Counted from the first letter of the stretch, positions 15,575 through 25,261 are shown. The stretch: DNA of 47,702 bases from an uncultured Eubacteriales bacterium (GCA_900316205.1 ONBX01000012.1:1-47702), one strand, 5' to 3'. Notes: generated from the sequence alone by a model not told the origin. Program-made: numbers and translations.

Positions 15575-15853
15575 ATGATCGGCTATTATTCGGATCTCCG
15601 CTACAAGGAGGTCATCGACGTACATACCGGCTTTCGCCTGGGTTATGTGTGCGATGCGGAGTTTGACGACAAGGAGGGGCGGCTTACTTCTCTCATCACC
15701 CCGGGACGCAGCAAGCTTTTCGGCCTTCTGGGCCGGGAGGATGACTATGTGCTTCCCTGGACCGCCATCGTGCGCATCGGCTCGGACATCGTGCTGGTGG
15801 ACCTGCAGGAGACCTGCCAGCGCCGCAAGCGCCCCAAGCGGAGCTTTTTTTAG
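15575..15853 (+). CDS. YlmC/YmxH family PRC-barrel sporulation protein
   Basis: 92 residues, a single PRC-barrel-like domain: YYSDLRYKEVIDVHTGFRLGYVCDAEFD, then ITPGRSKLFGLLGREDDYVLPWTAIVRIGSDIVLVD, which is typical of the YlmC/YmxH proteins found in spore formers. The molecular role is unknown. AGGAGGAGG lies 8 bases before the ATG. It follows the ParB-like gene by 46 bp and probably shares its transcript. The basic tail (RRKRPKR) may touch nucleic acid. Confidence 0.9.
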   Translation: MIGYYSDLRYKEVIDVHTGFRLGYVCDAEFDDKEGRLTSLITPGRSKLFGLLGREDDYVLPWTAIVRIGSDIVLVDLQETCQRRKRPKRSFF

Positions 15854-16030
15854 TTTGTAGTTTGTAGTTTTTAGGGGAAGATCCATTCAGCAGGCGCAAA
15901 CAGCAGGAAGAATAGGCGAAGACAACGGATTCATCCGCTCTTTGGATGCCTGTCAGGGAACGCTCCCTAAAAACGAAACTCTAAGTAAACGCTGATCAAA
16001 TCATCGTTTACCGAAAAACGAAAAACTAAA

Positions 16031-16073
16031 AAACGATCCTGTGAAAACGTGGTTTTCACAGGATCGTTTTTTA
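16031..16073. terminator. Bidirectional intrinsic terminator
   Basis: Arms AAAACGATCCTGTGAAAAC (16031-16049) and GTTTTCACAGGATCGTTTT (16052-16070), with A and T tracts on both sides. It ends the OhrR-like operon on the minus strand and the YlmC-like gene on the plus strand. The stretch 15854-16030 has short AT-rich direct repeats (TAGTTTGTAGTTTG) and no gene. Confidence 0.9.
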
Positions 16074-16514
16074 TGCTTCCGTGCTGTTCTGCTTCAGCAG
16101 CTTGTACAGGAGCCGGTACAGCTCCAGGGCCTCCGCAGGCTCCAGGGCCACGCAGCGGGACATCTTCGCAGGGACGTCCACGGCCCTGTCCCGCAGATCC
16201 CGTCCCGCTTCGGTCAGGGTCACGATCAGGCTGCGTTCATCCTCGGTGCTGCGCCGCCGGGTCAGCAGGCCCTTGGCCTCCATCTTCTTCAGCAGCGGCG
16301 TCAGCGTGCCGGAATCCAGATACAGCGCCTCTCCCAGCTCCTTGACGGAGACGGAGCCCCGCTCCCACAGCACCATCATGGTGATGTACTGGGTATAGGT
16401 CAGGTCCAGCTCATCCAGGTAAGGCTTATAGAGCTTGATGGTCTCTCTGGCGCAGGCATACAGCGGAAAACAGAGCTGATGGTCCAGCAGCAGAGCTTTG
16501 TATTTTTCTTCCAT
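16071..16514 (-). CDS. MarR-family regulator, OhrR type
   Basis: 147-residue winged-helix repressor. The N terminus LLLDHQLCFPLYACARETIKLYKPYLDELDLTYTQYITMMVLWE matches OhrR, and the cysteine in QLCF corresponds to the peroxide-sensing Cys15 of Bacillus OhrR. The recognition helix region is SGTLTPLLKKMEAKGLLTRRRSTEDERSL. OhrR normally represses an organic hydroperoxide resistance gene; no ohr gene is in the window. Instead it is the last gene of an operon with two membrane proteins, so its targets may differ. GGAG precedes the ATG. Confidence 0.9.
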   Translation of the reverse strand: MEEKYKALLLDHQLCFPLYACARETIKLYKPYLDELDLTYTQYITMMVLWERGSVSVKELGEALYLDSGTLTPLLKKMEAKGLLTRRRSTEDERSLIVTLTEAGRDLRDRAVDVPAKMSRCVALEPAEALELYRLLYKLLKQNSTEA

Positions 16515-16536
16515 GGCATTCTCCGTGATCCCGGGA

Positions 16537-16755
16537 TCACCAGAGTCCCCGCACCCCCACCGCGATATTCTTGAGCGTGGTCAGCGCCCAGTGGGAATAC
16601 TGCTCCCAGTGTCCAATGAGATTGTAGCGGACATTGAGGGTAGAATAGATATCTCCGATATCGCCGCCGGTGATAAAGCCAACGCCGATGCAGATGGCGC
16701 CCAGCAGCGCCAGGATCACCACGATGGTACCGATGACTCTCCAGCCTTTGCTCAT
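16537..16755 (-). CDS. Small membrane protein, unknown
   Basis: 72 residues with one long hydrophobic helix ([22 protein letters not shown]) and a soluble C-terminal half rich in aromatic residues ([23 protein letters not shown]). Its start overlaps the stop of the upstream HAAS/DUF1700-like gene by 4 bp, so the two are translationally coupled and probably work together. No named family recognised. Confidence 0.75.
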   Translation of the reverse strand: MSKGWRVIGTIVVILALLGAICIGVGFITGGDIGDIYSTLNVRYNLIGHWEQYSHWALTTLKNIAVGVRGLW

Positions 16756-17870
16756 ACCGGCACCTCCTCATAACACCATTTGCGTCCCAGCTCGGTCACC
16801 GCGCGGATCAGCCCGCCGATGGCGCCGCCCACGAACCAGACGAACACCCAAAGCAGCAGCAGGCCAAGGGCCAGCACGATCACCGAGGTGCCGATCACGA
16901 TCAGCAGATCCGCAAGCTTGGGGAAGCCGCTGAAGGCTGCCACCAGGGTGGCGGAGCCCAGAATGATCACCAGCACCGCAAGCCCCAGAGCCAACACCGT
17001 GGGGATCAGCAGCAGCGCGATGCCCGCCAGGGTCACCGGGATGGCCAGGATCGTAAACAGGATCAGCAAAAAGACGCGGGGCTGACGCCGGGTCTCCGGG
17101 ATGAAGTCCAGATCGTAGTCCGCCGCGGAAAGCTTGGCCGTCTGCGCCCTGCGCTCCGGCATCCGCAGCTCCTGAGGCGGCAGATGAACCACCGGGGCCT
17201 CCTCCGGCTCTTCTGCCGACAAGCGGCTTGCCTTCTGCTCTGGAGCGGGCTCCTCCTCGGCCTCCTCTTCCTCTTCCGCATCCGGGCCGAGCACCGCCTC
17301 CACCAGGTCGCGGGGCTCCTCCGCCTCGGCCTCCTCGGGGGCAGACTCCTCCGCCGGTGCGGCAAAGGTCTCTTCCGCCTTCTCTTCCACAGGCGCCGCA
17401 GGCGCCTCTACGGGCAGCTCCTCCACTTCCTCCTCAATGGGGACGGAATCCGCCTCGATCTGGAAGGGGACATACTCGGAATCATCGATGGGATGGGGTT
17501 CATCCTCAAAGAGAGAAAACTGGTTGATCTCCAGGGGCGCTTCCTCCGGCGCCTTCCAGGACTCATCCCGCTTGGGCGCGACCTGCTGATAGAGCTTATC
17601 GATGGCCAGCACGAAGGCCGGGGTCTCTTCCCCGCCGATCTCTTCCGGCGCCTCCAGCTGCTGCCTGCGCTCCTTGGCATCGTAGGTCCGGGCAATCACC
17701 ACCGCCTGGCGGGTGGGAGACACCAGCAGATCCATCAGCTCCTGTTCATCCTCGGCGTCGTCAAAGAGCCTGCTGTACATGCCAAGCGCCGTCTGCCGGT
17801 CTTCCTCCACCATGAAGGTCAGAAGCTTTCCAAGCTCCGGCAAAAATCTTTGCTTGTTAATTTCGGTCAC
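16752..17870 (-). CDS. HAAS/DUF1700-like membrane protein with long acidic linker
   Basis: About 372 residues. The first 60 residues ([41 protein letters not shown]) resemble the helical HAAS/DUF1700 domain, which usually pairs with a PadR-type regulator. About residues 110-240 are a Glu/Ala/Pro-rich linker. The C-terminal 120 residues hold three or four membrane helices ([30 protein letters not shown] and following). The annotated GTG start lies inside its own GGAGGTG ribosome-binding site; eight bases downstream is an ATT codon, so either ATT or a later TTG (residue 10) is the real start. Operon with a small membrane protein and an OhrR-like regulator, under a consensus promoter. Confidence 0.75.
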   Translation of the reverse strand: MTEINKQRFLPELGKLLTFMVEEDRQTALGMYSRLFDDAEDEQELMDLLVSPTRQAVVIARTYDAKERRQQLEAPEEIGGEETPAFVLAIDKLYQQVAPKRDESWKAPEEAPLEINQFSLFEDEPHPIDDSEYVPFQIEADSVPIEEEVEELPVEAPAAPVEEKAEETFAAPAEESAPEEAEAEEPRDLVEAVLGPDAEEEEEAEEEPAPEQKASRLSAEEPEEAPVVHLPPQELRMPERRAQTAKLSAADYDLDFIPETRRQPRVFLLILFTILAIPVTLAGIALLLIPTVLALGLAVLVIILGSATLVAAFSGFPKLADLLIVIGTSVIVLALGLLLLWVFVWFVGGAIGGLIRAVTELGRKWCYEEVPV

Positions 17871-17927
17871 CTCCGATTGCTTCGGACAGGCCCAGGGGCA
17901 GACTGTCCATTATGGCAAATCATAGGT

Positions 17928-17956
17928 ATTATATCCTCTTCCCCGCAGAAGGTCAA
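17928..17956 (-). promoter_or_regulatory. Promoter of the HAAS-like/OhrR-like operon
   Basis: Minus strand TTGACC (17951-17956), 17 bp, TATAAT (17928-17933). Confidence 0.75.
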
Positions 17957-17988
17957 GGAAAATCGTGAAAAGTGCCCGGATTCTGCCC

Positions 17989-18017
17989 TTGACAAGGAGG
18001 AAAAGAGGGAATACAAT
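17989..18017 (+). promoter_or_regulatory. Promoter of proS
   Basis: TTGACA (17989-17994), 17 bp, TACAAT (18012-18017). Only ~55 nt of leader remain before the start codon, too short for a T-box. Confidence 0.85.
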
Positions 18018-18077
18018 GAATTTCCTGACAATTTCAGGCAAGATCCAAGGGTCTTAAAGGAAAGAGAGGATTATCTC

Positions 18078-19514
18078 ATGGCGAAAGACAAAAAAGTGGA
18101 GCAGATCACCGATATGGAGCAGGACTTTGCCCAGTGGTTCACCGACGTGTGCAAAAAGGCGGAGCTCATCGACTACTCCTCCATCAAGGGTCTGTTCGTT
18201 TACCGTCCCTACGGCTATGCCATCTGGGAGAATATGCAGCGCATCCTGGACGCGGAGTTCAAAAAATGCGGCGTGGAGAACGTGTACATGCCCATGCTGA
18301 TCCCCGAAAGCCTGCTGCAGAAGGAAAAGGACCATGTGGAGGGCTTCGCGCCGGAGTGCGCCTGGGTCACCATCGGCGGCAGCGAGGAGCTGGAGGAGCG
18401 CTACTGCGTGCGTCCCACCTCCGAGACCCTGTTCTGCGAGCATTTCAAGAACGTGATCCAGTCCCACCGGGACCTGCCCATGTGCTATAACCAGTGGTGC
18501 AGCGTGCTGCGCTGGGAGAAGAGCAGCCGCCCCTTCCTGCGCCACCGGGAATTTCTGTGGCAGGAGGGCCACACCATGCACGCCACCGCCGAGGAGGCCG
18601 AGGCCTTCACCCAGAAGATCCTGAACCAGTACGCGGACTTCTGCGAGGACGTGCTGGCCATGCCCGTCACCCGGGGCCGCAAGACCGAGAAGGAGAAGTT
18701 CAACGGCGCCCAAGCCACCTATGCCATCGAGTGCATGATGCACGACCGCAAGGCGCTGCAGGCCGGTACCAGCCACTATTTCGGCGACGGCTTTGCCAAG
18801 GCCTTTGACATCACCTTTGCCAACAAGGAAAACAAGCTGGTGAACCCCTTCCAGACCTCCTGGGGCGTGTCCACCCGGCTCATCGGCGGCATCATCATGA
18901 CCCACGGCGACAACAACGGTCTGGTGCTGCCCCCCAAGGTGGCCCCCGTGCAGATCATCGTGGTGCCCGTGGCCCAGCACAAGCCCGGCGTTCTGGAGGC
19001 CGCCCAGGCTCTCTGCGACCGGCTCTCCGCCGCCGGCTACCGGGTGAAGATGGACTCCTCCGACAACAGCATGGGCTGGAAGTGCGCCCAGTATGAGATG
19101 AAGGGCGTGCCCCTCCGTCTGGAGATGGGTCCCCGGGATATGGAGAACGGCCAGTGCGTTCTGGTCCGCCGTGACAACGGCGAAAAGACCTCCGTCGCCG
19201 TCGCCGAGCTGGAGCAGAAGGCCGGCGAGCTTCTGCAGGCCGTGCACGACGGGCTCTTCGAGAAGGCCAAGAAGAACCTGGAGGAGCATACCTACCCCGC
19301 CTTCTCTCTGGAGGAGGCCAAGGCCATCCAGGAGGAAAAGGGCGGCTTCATCAAGACGATGTGGTGCGGCGAGCTGGACTGCGAGCTGGCCATGAAGGAA
19401 AAGGCCGGCATGTCCTCCCGCTGCATCCCCTTCAAACAGGAGCAGCTGGCGGAGACCTGCGCCTGCTGCGGCAAGCCCGCCAAGCACATGGTGCTCTGGG
19501 GCGTGGCCTACTAA
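18078..19514 (+). CDS. proS: Proline--tRNA ligase, archaeal/eukaryotic type
   Basis: 478-residue class II aminoacyl-tRNA synthetase. It is the short form without the bacterial editing (INS) domain. Motif 2 is [23 protein letters not shown], motif 3 lies around [21 protein letters not shown], and the anticodon-binding domain (PVQIIVVPV...) is followed by a C-terminal zinc-type domain with cysteines in MWCGELDCE and ETCACCGK. The start ATG at 18078 follows AGAGGA; the open frame further upstream is not translated because the promoter lies within it. Ends at a strong terminator. Confidence 0.97.
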   Translation: MAKDKKVEQITDMEQDFAQWFTDVCKKAELIDYSSIKGLFVYRPYGYAIWENMQRILDAEFKKCGVENVYMPMLIPESLLQKEKDHVEGFAPECAWVTIGGSEELEERYCVRPTSETLFCEHFKNVIQSHRDLPMCYNQWCSVLRWEKSSRPFLRHREFLWQEGHTMHATAEEAEAFTQKILNQYADFCEDVLAMPVTRGRKTEKEKFNGAQATYAIECMMHDRKALQAGTSHYFGDGFAKAFDITFANKENKLVNPFQTSWGVSTRLIGGIIMTHGDNNGLVLPPKVAPVQIIVVPVAQHKPGVLEAAQALCDRLSAAGYRVKMDSSDNSMGWKCAQYEMKGVPLRLEMGPRDMENGQCVLVRRDNGEKTSVAVAELEQKAGELLQAVHDGLFEKAKKNLEEHTYPAFSLEEAKAIQEEKGGFIKTMWCGELDCELAMKEKAGMSSRCIPFKQEQLAETCACCGKPAKHMVLWGVAY

Positions 19515-19530
19515 AGAAATCCAACAAGCA

Positions 19531-19562
19531 AAAGAGACCGGAAATCTCCGGTCTCTTTTTGT
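19531..19562 (+). terminator. Intrinsic terminator of proS
   Basis: AAGAGACCGG / CCGGTCTCTT stem with a 6-base loop followed by a T tract. Confidence 0.93.
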
Positions 19563-19639
19563 TTTCTTCCCTCCTGCGGCGAAGCTGTATCCCATGTGCC
19601 TTCACAGCTGTTTACCCTGTGCCTTCCCTGTAACCGCGA

Positions 19640-19775
19640 TCGCGCCATAGCCTTCTCCTTGAGGAGAAGGTGTCATTCGGCGTGTCACGGGCCGCCGAAT
19701 GACGGATGAGGTGTCGATCGTCTCCCCTCTCCCCGCACAAAGCGACAAGGGGGCTGCTATTCCCGCAGTCCCCTT
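19640..19775. repeat. Dispersed stem-loop repeat
   Basis: CCTTCTCCTTGAGGAGAAGG hairpin followed by GTCATTCGGCG...CGCCGAATGACGGATGAGG, then a G/C tract with CCCCTTG modules. Same family as at 33240-33310. Confidence 0.65.
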
Positions 19776-19780
19776 GTTGC

Positions 19781-19993
19781 TTATTTTTTCTTTTTCAAAT
19801 CGGTGAGCTTGTGCTTCTTCCCGTCAGGCGTCTGGATCCAGGTGTTTTCCAGCACCTGCATGGCTCCCTGCCGCCACTCGGCAATATATTCCCTGCGCAG
19901 CAGGTCCCGCTCGGCCAGCTCCTCCTCCATGAGGGGGCGTACTTTTGCCAGGGCCGCCAGCTCATTGATCCGGTTCAGCTTGCTGTTTTCCAT
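19781..19993 (-). CDS. DUF896 (YnzC-like) protein
   Basis: 70 residues; the N-terminal part (LNRINELAALAKVRPLMEEELAERDLLRREYIAEWR) is the two-helix DUF896 fold, in which a conserved INELA motif begins the first helix. The C-terminal tail (TWIQTPDGKKHKLTDLKKKK) is typical of the clostridial versions. In Bacillus the homologous YneB/YnzC neighbourhood is SOS-regulated; no LexA site was identified here. AAAGGAG precedes the ATG. Function is unknown. Confidence 0.9.
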   Translation of the reverse strand: MENSKLNRINELAALAKVRPLMEEELAERDLLRREYIAEWRQGAMQVLENTWIQTPDGKKHKLTDLKKKK

Positions 19994-20045
19994 CTGTATT
20001 CTCCTTTGCGCATATCTGCTGACGGGAGGCGACCACAGGTCGCCC

Positions 20046-20633
20046 CTACTCTATGGTGCCCAGCTCGTCCAGGTCCTTCTCGAAGGCCGGGATGAAGTGC
20101 TCCAGGAAATAGGCCACCTCGGGCAGACCGCTCTCCTTCAGGGCGCGGCGGCTCTGCTTTTCGGCGGAGAGGAATTCGTTGTTGCCGGCTTTGCGTTCCT
20201 CGATGCACTTGACGTAGGCGGAGAGCTTGTCCGCGGCCTTCACCAGATCGTGAAGCGCCTCCTGGGTCTGGCCGATGAGCAGCTCCTCATAGGCCGGGCG
20301 CAGCTCGGTTGGCAGGGTGTTCAACAGCTGGTGGCAGGCCAGGTCCTCCACCTGCTTGTACGCCTCCCGGATCTCCGCGCTGTGGTATTTGATGGGGGTG
20401 GGCAGATCCCCGGTGAGGATTTCGCTGCTGTCGTGGAAAAGAGCCACGGCGGCGGCAGCATTGGGGTCGCAGGGGCGGCCGAACACGTCCCGGCGGATGA
20501 CGCCAAGGGCGTGGGCGAAAACGGCCACCATGTGGCTGTGCTCCTGAATGTTTTCCGGCAGGGAATTGCGCATCAGACTCCAGCGGCCGATGTAGCGCAT
20601 GCGGGAGATATAGGCAAAAAAGTTTTCGTTCAT
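20046..20633 (-). CDS. HD-domain 5'-deoxynucleotidase, YfbR-like
   Basis: 195 residues. The start FFAYISRMRYIGRWSLMRNSLPENIQEHSHMVAVFAHAL is nearly diagnostic for YfbR, and the metal ligands are the histidine in EHSHM, the HD pair in LFHDSSEILTGD and the aspartate in KAADKLSAY. YfbR hydrolyses dNMPs to deoxynucleosides, balancing nucleotide pools. AAAGGA precedes the ATG. It is transcribed from its own promoter, possibly together with DUF896 downstream across a small repeat (20027-20046). Confidence 0.93.
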   Translation of the reverse strand: MNENFFAYISRMRYIGRWSLMRNSLPENIQEHSHMVAVFAHALGVIRRDVFGRPCDPNAAAAVALFHDSSEILTGDLPTPIKYHSAEIREAYKQVEDLACHQLLNTLPTELRPAYEELLIGQTQEALHDLVKAADKLSAYVKCIEERKAGNNEFLSAEKQSRRALKESGLPEVAYFLEHFIPAFEKDLDELGTIE

Positions 20634-20663
20634 GGGAAGGATCCTTTCTGTTTCTGGGGAAAC

Positions 20664-20692
20664 ATTGTATCACGGCACAAAGCCGATTGCAA
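20664..20692 (-). promoter_or_regulatory. Promoter of the YfbR-like gene
   Basis: Minus strand TTGCAA (20687-20692), 17 bp, TACAAT (20664-20669). Confidence 0.7.
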
Positions 20693-20790
20693 GCCGGGAT
20701 CGGAAGCCTCAGATGTCAAGGAAAAAAGGTGTGCCGTGCCGACGGAATCTGATCCGTGGCGCACAGCGGCACACCAAAATTTTTCATTCT

Positions 20791-21762
<972 letters not shown>

Positions 21763-21885
21763 GGAAATTCCTCCCATGGCCGCAAGGGCGGCCGCTCCAT
21801 TCTACGCGCCGGAAGCCGCGCTGGTGCGGCGCATAAATGGCGCGGCGACAGAAATAATAAAGAAAAAAGCGAAAGGAGGATGACC

Positions 21886-22947
21886 ATGGGAGGGCGCCGG
21901 CTGCGAGGCTTTTTCTCTGTGGGGGCGGTCCTGGTTTGCCTGTGGCTCTCAATCAGGTTCCTGCTGCCCTGGTGTGCGCCATTTCTGCTGGGCTTTGCCC
22001 TGGCGGCCCTGATTGAGCCCCTGGTGCGCTCCCTGGTGCGCCGGGGTTGGCCCAGAAGCGCCGCGGCGGGCCTGGTGGACCTGGGCCTGCTCACACTGCT
22101 GGTCCGGGGCTGCGGCGCTCTCTTCGGCTGGGGCGTGGCGGCGGTGTCGGACTTTGCCCAGGAAGCTCCCGCCCTGATGACCGGCCTGGCCCAAGCCCTG
22201 GGGCATCTGGAGGAGCGGGTGCTCTCCCTGATCGCCCAGGCGCCTGCGGAGCTGGAGAACACCCTGCGGCGCGCTCTGGACGCGGTGGGGGAAAGTCTGT
22301 ACGGCCTGCCTGTGCTGCTGAGCCAATGGGCGCTGGAGGCGGTGGGGAAGCTGGCCGGAAAAAGCCCGGATTTGCTGCTCTTTGTGGTCACCGCCGGGAT
22401 CGGCAGCTATTTTTGCTCTGCCTCCTTTCCCAAGGTCCTGGCCTTCCTGGAGGCCCAGGTGCCCCAGAGCTGGAAGCAGCGGTTCACGGGTATGGGGGAG
22501 GATCTGAAGGGAAGTCTGGGCGGCTGGCTGCGGGCCCAGCTCATTTTGATGAGCATCACCTTTTTTGAGCTGCTGGCGGCCTTTTTGCTGCTGAAGATCC
22601 CCTCGCCCGCCGCCATCGCAGCCCTTACCGCCGTGGTGGATGCCCTTCCTCTCTTCGGCACCGGGGTCATGCTGGTGCCCTGGGCCGTCTGCTGTCTGCT
22701 CCTGGGACAGAGCGCCCGGGGTCTGGGACTGCTCATCAGCTGGGGCGGAGTGAGCCTGGTGCGCAGCTGCATCGAGGCAAAGCTCCTGGGGGACCAGATC
22801 GGCCTGCACCCCCTGGCCTCCCTCATGGCCATGTATGTGGGCTGGCGTATCTGGAGCGTTTGGGGGATGCTGCTCTTCCCCATGCTGCTGGTGACGGCCC
22901 GGCAGCTCAACGACCGGGGCGTGGTGCGGTTGTGGAAGAGGATATGA
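21886..22947 (+). CDS. Sporulation membrane protein YtvI-like (AI-2E/PerM family)
   Basis: 353 residues with about seven membrane helices in the AI-2E transporter/PerM arrangement: an N-terminal pair (FFSVGAVLVCLWLSIRFLLPWCAPFLLGFALAALIEPLVRSLVRR), a long amphipathic middle, and the family core with ALTAVVDALPLFGTGVMLVPWA and GDQIGLHPLASLMAMYVG. YtvI members are common in spore formers, but the role is undefined. AAAGGAGG lies 6 bases before the ATG at 21886; an earlier ATG touches the ribosome-binding site. A small hairpin (22980-22998) follows. Confidence 0.88.
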   Translation: MGGRRLRGFFSVGAVLVCLWLSIRFLLPWCAPFLLGFALAALIEPLVRSLVRRGWPRSAAAGLVDLGLLTLLVRGCGALFGWGVAAVSDFAQEAPALMTGLAQALGHLEERVLSLIAQAPAELENTLRRALDAVGESLYGLPVLLSQWALEAVGKLAGKSPDLLLFVVTAGIGSYFCSASFPKVLAFLEAQVPQSWKQRFTGMGEDLKGSLGGWLRAQLILMSITFFELLAAFLLLKIPSPAAIAALTAVVDALPLFGTGVMLVPWAVCCLLLGQSARGLGLLISWGGVSLVRSCIEAKLLGDQIGLHPLASLMAMYVGWRIWSVWGMLLFPMLLVTARQLNDRGVVRLWKRI

Positions 22948-23026
22948 AAAGGAAAGGGGGAAAAGGGAAAAAGTGCGGTATCACGCCGAAGGCGTGATCA
23001 ATTGAAAAAAGGGGAACAAAAAAGCG

Positions 23027-23095
23027 CAGATTTCGTCTAAGATCCGGCAGCATTCCACAGGAAGCTGCCGGATTTGACACATTCTGCGCTTTTTG
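23027..23095 (+). promoter_or_regulatory. Nested hairpin overlapping a promoter
   Basis: AAAAAGCGCAGA (from ~23028) pairs with TCTGCGCTTTTT (23083-23094) and encloses ATCCGGCAGC/GCTGCCGGAT (23041-23072). It resembles an intrinsic terminator for ytvI, yet the -35 and spacer of the next promoter lie in its right arm. Confidence 0.6.
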
Positions 23096-23102
23096 GTATC
23101 AT
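23074..23102 (+). promoter_or_regulatory. Promoter of the MotA/MotB-like pair
   Basis: TTGACA (23074-23079), 17 bp, TATCAT (23097-23102); the start codon follows 30 bp later. Confidence 0.8.
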
Positions 23103-23131
23103 GGAGCAATCTTAGATGGGAGGGATATGCG

Positions 23132-24076
23132 ATGATCCATCTTTCCAACATGCCCACCGCAGGTCTGGTGGTCATGATCGTGATCGGACTGCTGTTTGTG
23201 CTTTCGCTGCTGCTGCTGTTCCACGTCTATCTGCGCTATAAGCTGCTGGCGGGCAAGGCCAAGGGCGATCCGGAAAAGGTGCGGGGCTTCCGTGCCGCGG
23301 TGCTGGAGGAGTATACCAACGCCTATCAGAAATACGGGCAGGACACCAATACCCCTGCCATCATTTCCGACACGGTGGGGGCCAAGCTCTCGGGACTGCT
23401 GTTTTGCGAGCGCTTTTTGAATAACGCGGTGTCCCTCTTCGTGACCCTGGGTCTCTTCGGCACCTTCCTGGGCCTGAGCATTTCGGTGGCGTCCCTGACC
23501 GAGCTGCTGCGCTACTCCAACGGGGAGGACTGGCTCTCGGTAATGGACAGTGTGGGCGGCGGTCTGCTGTCGGCCCTGTCCGGTATGGGCGTGGCCTTTT
23601 ACACCTCCCTGGTGGGCGCTGGCTGCTCCATTTTGCTGACCATTCTGAAGACCGTCTTCAATCCCCAGGCGGCCCGGGAGCAGATGGAAACCCGGATGGA
23701 ACTGTGGCTGGACACCGAGGTGGCACCGGAGCTTTACACCGAGGCTGCCAAGAACGACTCCGACCTGGTGCGCCGCATGATCGCGGCCTTGAAGTCCGCC
23801 TCCGACGACTTCGGCGCCGCTGCCAAGGGGGCCTCTCTGGCCCTGGTACAGGCTGCCAAGGAGAACCGGGATGCCATCGCCGGTTGGGACAGGAGCCTGG
23901 AGAAATTCAACGAGGGCGTCCACGACTTCGCGGAGGTGGACTACAACCTGCGCGGCAGCGTGGAGCGCATGGACCTGGCGGTGCGGGACCTGGCCGGCGC
24001 CATGCGGGAGATCAACCGCCGCATGGAGGGCGGAAGCAAGTCCCAGGAAGGCGGCAAGCATGAGAAGGCAGTTTAA
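23132..24076 (+). CDS. MotA/TolQ/ExbB-like proton channel subunit (ZorA-like)
   Basis: 314 residues. Membrane helices: VVMIVIGLLFVLSLLLLFHVYL (about 12-33), a hairpin around FVTLGLFGTFLGLSISVASL (about 108-127) and GGGLLSALSGMGVAFYTSLVGAGCSILLTIL (about 148-178). The GTFLGL and LLSALSGMGVAFYTSLVGAG stretches are the MotA/ExbB channel core. A helical cytoplasmic tail of ~135 residues follows (LKSASDDFGAAAKGASLALVQAAKENRDAI...), as in ZorA rather than flagellar MotA. It overlaps the next gene by 17 bp. No flagellar, Tol or Ton genes are nearby. It should use proton flow to move its partner against the cell wall. Confidence 0.85.
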   Translation: MIHLSNMPTAGLVVMIVIGLLFVLSLLLLFHVYLRYKLLAGKAKGDPEKVRGFRAAVLEEYTNAYQKYGQDTNTPAIISDTVGAKLSGLLFCERFLNNAVSLFVTLGLFGTFLGLSISVASLTELLRYSNGEDWLSVMDSVGGGLLSALSGMGVAFYTSLVGAGCSILLTILKTVFNPQAAREQMETRMELWLDTEVAPELYTEAAKNDSDLVRRMIAALKSASDDFGAAAKGASLALVQAAKENRDAIAGWDRSLEKFNEGVHDFAEVDYNLRGSVERMDLAVRDLAGAMREINRRMEGGSKSQEGGKHEKAV

Positions 24077-25151
24077 GGGCCGGTCCGACGCCTTTGTCCG
24101 CTCCAACGACGGCGAACAGGGCTTCTGGCCTTCCTACGCGGACATGATGTCCGCCGTGGCGCTGATCCTGTTTTTCGTGATGCTGCTGAGCTACATCCAG
24201 AACCTCATCACCGGCAACAACCTGCAGAACACCGAGGCCGCTCTTGCCAGCACCGAGCAGCAGCTGAATCTCTCCGAGAGGAAGCTGGCCGATACCGAGG
24301 AGGAGCTCAGCGGCACTCAGGAAAAGCTGCTGGACACCCAGGAGGCCCTCACCGCCTCCCAAACTGAGCTGAAGGACACCCAGAACAGCCTGAAGCTGAC
24401 GCTGCAGCAGGTGTCCGCGGCGGAGGATCAGCTCAACAAGGTCACCGTGGACCTGGACAAGGCCAAGCTGACCCTGGCCCAGCAGCAGAAGGACCTGGCG
24501 GGCCAGAACGCCCTGCTGGCGGAGCAGAAGGCTCTGATCGCCGATCAGGAGCAGTACATGAAGGCAGCGGCCGAGGAGCTGCTTGCCATGCGCAGCCAGA
24601 TGCAGACCATCGCGGTGCTGCGCCTGTCCATCCTGGAGCAGATCCGGGACAGCATGGTGAAGACCATGGGCGACGCCTCCAAGGTCTCCATCAGCGACAA
24701 CGGCAACATCATCCTCAGCGAGAGCATTCTCTTTGACGTGGGCTCCTCGGAGATCAAGCCCGAGGCCTCCCCTGCCCTGGACCAGCTGATCGACGTGTTC
24801 CAGAAGTTCCTGGCCGATGAGAACAACGCCAAATATGTGGACAGCATCGTCATCTCCGGCCACACCGACAGCACCGGCACCGACGAGGACAACCGCGTTC
24901 TCTCCACCGACCGGGCCAACGCCGTCCTCAACTACCTGATGGCCGGCAAAAACGGCAGACTCACCCGCTACGCGGGCTACTTCTGCGCCGCGGGCTACGG
25001 CGAGACCCGACCGGTGCAGAGCAATGAGACCGAGCAGGGCCGCGCCGCCAACCGGCGCATCGAGATCTCCATCATCCTGCGGGACGACAGCGTCATGCAG
25101 ATCGTGGAGAGTTACCTGGACATCGACCTGCCCAAAATGCCGGGGGACTGA
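24060..25151 (+). CDS. MotB/OmpA-like stator subunit with long coiled coil (ZorB-like)
   Basis: 363 residues. One membrane helix follows the MotB-type plug with the proton-carrying aspartate: WPSYADMMSAVALILFFVMLLSY (about residues 22-44). Residues 50-170 are an uninterrupted coiled coil rich in E/Q/L/T heptads (LASTEQQLNLSERKLADTEEELSG...). Residues ~215-350 are an OmpA peptidoglycan-binding domain: SILFDVGSSEIKPEASPALDQL, ISGHTDSTGTDEDNRVLSTDRANAVLNYL, GYGETRPV, ANRRIEI. With the MotA-like partner it forms a stator-like complex reaching into the wall. The helical spacer is longer than in flagellar MotB. ATG at 24060 lies within the upstream gene. Confidence 0.88.
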   Translation: MRRQFKGRSDAFVRSNDGEQGFWPSYADMMSAVALILFFVMLLSYIQNLITGNNLQNTEAALASTEQQLNLSERKLADTEEELSGTQEKLLDTQEALTASQTELKDTQNSLKLTLQQVSAAEDQLNKVTVDLDKAKLTLAQQQKDLAGQNALLAEQKALIADQEQYMKAAAEELLAMRSQMQTIAVLRLSILEQIRDSMVKTMGDASKVSISDNGNIILSESILFDVGSSEIKPEASPALDQLIDVFQKFLADENNAKYVDSIVISGHTDSTGTDEDNRVLSTDRANAVLNYLMAGKNGRLTRYAGYFCAAGYGETRPVQSNETEQGRAANRRIEISIILRDDSVMQIVESYLDIDLPKMPGD

Positions 25152-25261
25152 GTTTTGAGAAAAGGCGGAAAAAGAGCGCAAAGCCCCTGGTCATAGCGTA
25201 GGGGAGGGCCTTTGCGTGCCCTGCGGGTATGTGCCCTCCCGGCGAGGCCTGGCCATATTGC

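Noticed and set aside
17871-18077. T-box leader for proS
   Set aside because: The promoter at 17989-18017 leaves only about 55 nt of leader, and no T-box sequence or specifier stem is visible.
23132-25151. Complete Zorya defence system
   Set aside because: Only the ZorA/ZorB-like pair is present; neighbours are ytvI and a glutaredoxin-like gene, with no helicase, nuclease or ZorC-like gene.
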